From: Bacillota bacterium
GTDB taxonomy: Bacteria; Bacillota; Clostridia; Peptostreptococcales; Anaerovoracaceae
DNA: 64,000 nucleotides
NCBI GenBank assembly: GCA_028724585.1
Contig: JAQYCQ010000019.1
Span: 93,017 to 157,016, forward strand
Direction of reading: 5' to 3'
In this document: positions 63,730-64,000 of the stretch, in pieces
Position numbering within the stretch: position 1 is the stretch's first letter
Layout: each line of letters begins with the position of its first letter
The notes under the pieces: generated by a model
The model's database searches: none
Seen by the model: the letters and a program-made list of their open reading frames with translations, nothing else
What the model was told of the DNA's origin: nothing
Translations under genes and position numbers: made by a program

Positions 63730-63875
63730 GGTCCTGGTGGACGTTCTGCCGATGCGTGAGCGCCTATGCATGCGGAGCCCGGGACGGTCTGACGCGCAGC
63801 GGTGGATCTGACCGTGATCTTCCTGAGCTCTTGGTGCGGTGCCTTCGCGGGAAGCGGCGAACCGCTCCGCAACTC

Positions 63876-63899
63876 GCTAAAACACCGATGTGTTTTAGC
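63876..63899. repeat. 10-bp perfect hairpin
   Basis: GCTAAAACAC-CGAT-GTGTTTTAGC; no T-run follows, so not a standard terminator. Confidence 0.6.
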
Positions 63900-63931
63900 T
63901 CAGACAGTGATCGCGGACCAGCCCCTCCGCT

Positions 63932-63962
63932 GATAATTTAAGTTTTGAGAACTTAAATTATC
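63932..63962. repeat. 13-bp AT-rich inverted repeat
   Basis: GATAATTTAAGTT - TTGAG - AACTTAAATTATC, perfectly symmetric. It could be a protein-binding site or the arms of a mobile unit. Confidence 0.6.
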
Positions 63963-64000
63963 TTCGCCGCTTCTAGCCGCTCGGCACCGTGAAGATCTAC

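Larger units (their letters stand above)
63344..64000. other. structured, apparently non-coding region at the window end
   Basis: 657 bases without a credible gene; the short open frames present have no SD or recognisable content. It holds the split dispersed repeat (63582-63729), a perfect 10-bp hairpin GCTAAAACAC-CGAT-GTGTTTTAGC (63876-63899), and a 13-bp AT-rich inverted repeat (63932-63962). The edge of some larger element may lie to the right. Confidence 0.55.

Noticed and set aside
63556..63759. Short open frames at the window end (67 and 61 codons)
   Set aside because: No SD, Arg-rich shadow-like composition, and they run through the dispersed repeat and palindromes.

Overview
The window looks like about 64 kb of chromosome from a low-to-mid GC Gram-positive anaerobe of the Clostridia. 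This is inferred from the WalR/WalK system, a GatCAB transamidation operon behind a T-box, a type III glutamine synthetase, GdpP, RNase M5, YlmH, DivIC, DnaD-type and Mn-dependent pyrophosphatase genes. A member of the Anaerovoracaceae (old Family XIII) would fit, but genus cannot be read from the sequence. No rRNA, tRNA, CRISPR array, transposase or prophage gene is visible; the gene content is core chromosome.

The region appears to be close to the replication origin. It starts inside gyrB, followed by gyrA, and holds parA/parB, dnaB, rplI, gdpP, purA, rlmH and walRK, a set that commonly clusters near oriC. A dense cluster of DnaA boxes lies at 8200-8425 and three parS-like sites at 6832, 24955 and 29089.

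Layout: 1-6.5 kb gyrB(partial)-gyrA, then an RsbW-like protein, a SigB/SigF-type sigma factor and trpS. 6.9-8.2 kb (minus) a thioredoxin-reductase-like flavoprotein and a cysteine-less thioredoxin-fold protein. 8.2-8.5 kb DnaA-box cluster. 8.6-17 kb an ANTAR regulator, carA, a carB-dapF fusion, pyrG, aroE. 17-21 kb glnN behind a promoter plus early terminator, then two SdpI-like membrane proteins. 21.1-26.8 kb a T-box leader and gatC-gatA-(gatB::aspS fusion). 27-30.4 kb parA-parB, a Nim-like flavoprotein, rnhA. 30.5-35.1 kb a YycH-like membrane protein, yycJ and htrA behind tandem WalR boxes. 35.2-43 kb rlmH, pgeF, small hypotheticals, ArsR regulator, panE, ylmH, ppaC, moeA. 43-49.7 kb gdpP-rplI-dnaB-purA-DnaD/DnaC-like gene. 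50-55.3 kb walR-walK-divIC-rnmV-rsmA and a decayed AAA protein. 55.3-57.7 kb an SLH surface protein. 57.9-63.3 kb (minus) potABCD, a YwiB-like gene and ddl. 63.3-64 kb a structured, apparently non-coding stretch.

The most unusual points are two large in-frame gene fusions (GatB-AspRS with a parS site inside the linker; CarB-DapF whose DapF half has Ser for one catalytic Cys), a DnaD protein fused to the N-terminal part of a DnaC-type helicase loader with no AAA+ domain, a degenerate RsbW-like protein behind a SigB-type promoter, tandem WalR boxes before the detached yycH-yycJ-htrA group, and at least fourteen 15-nt perfect hairpins of the form N5-CGGAG-N5' (or CTCCG) scattered through the intergenic DNA.
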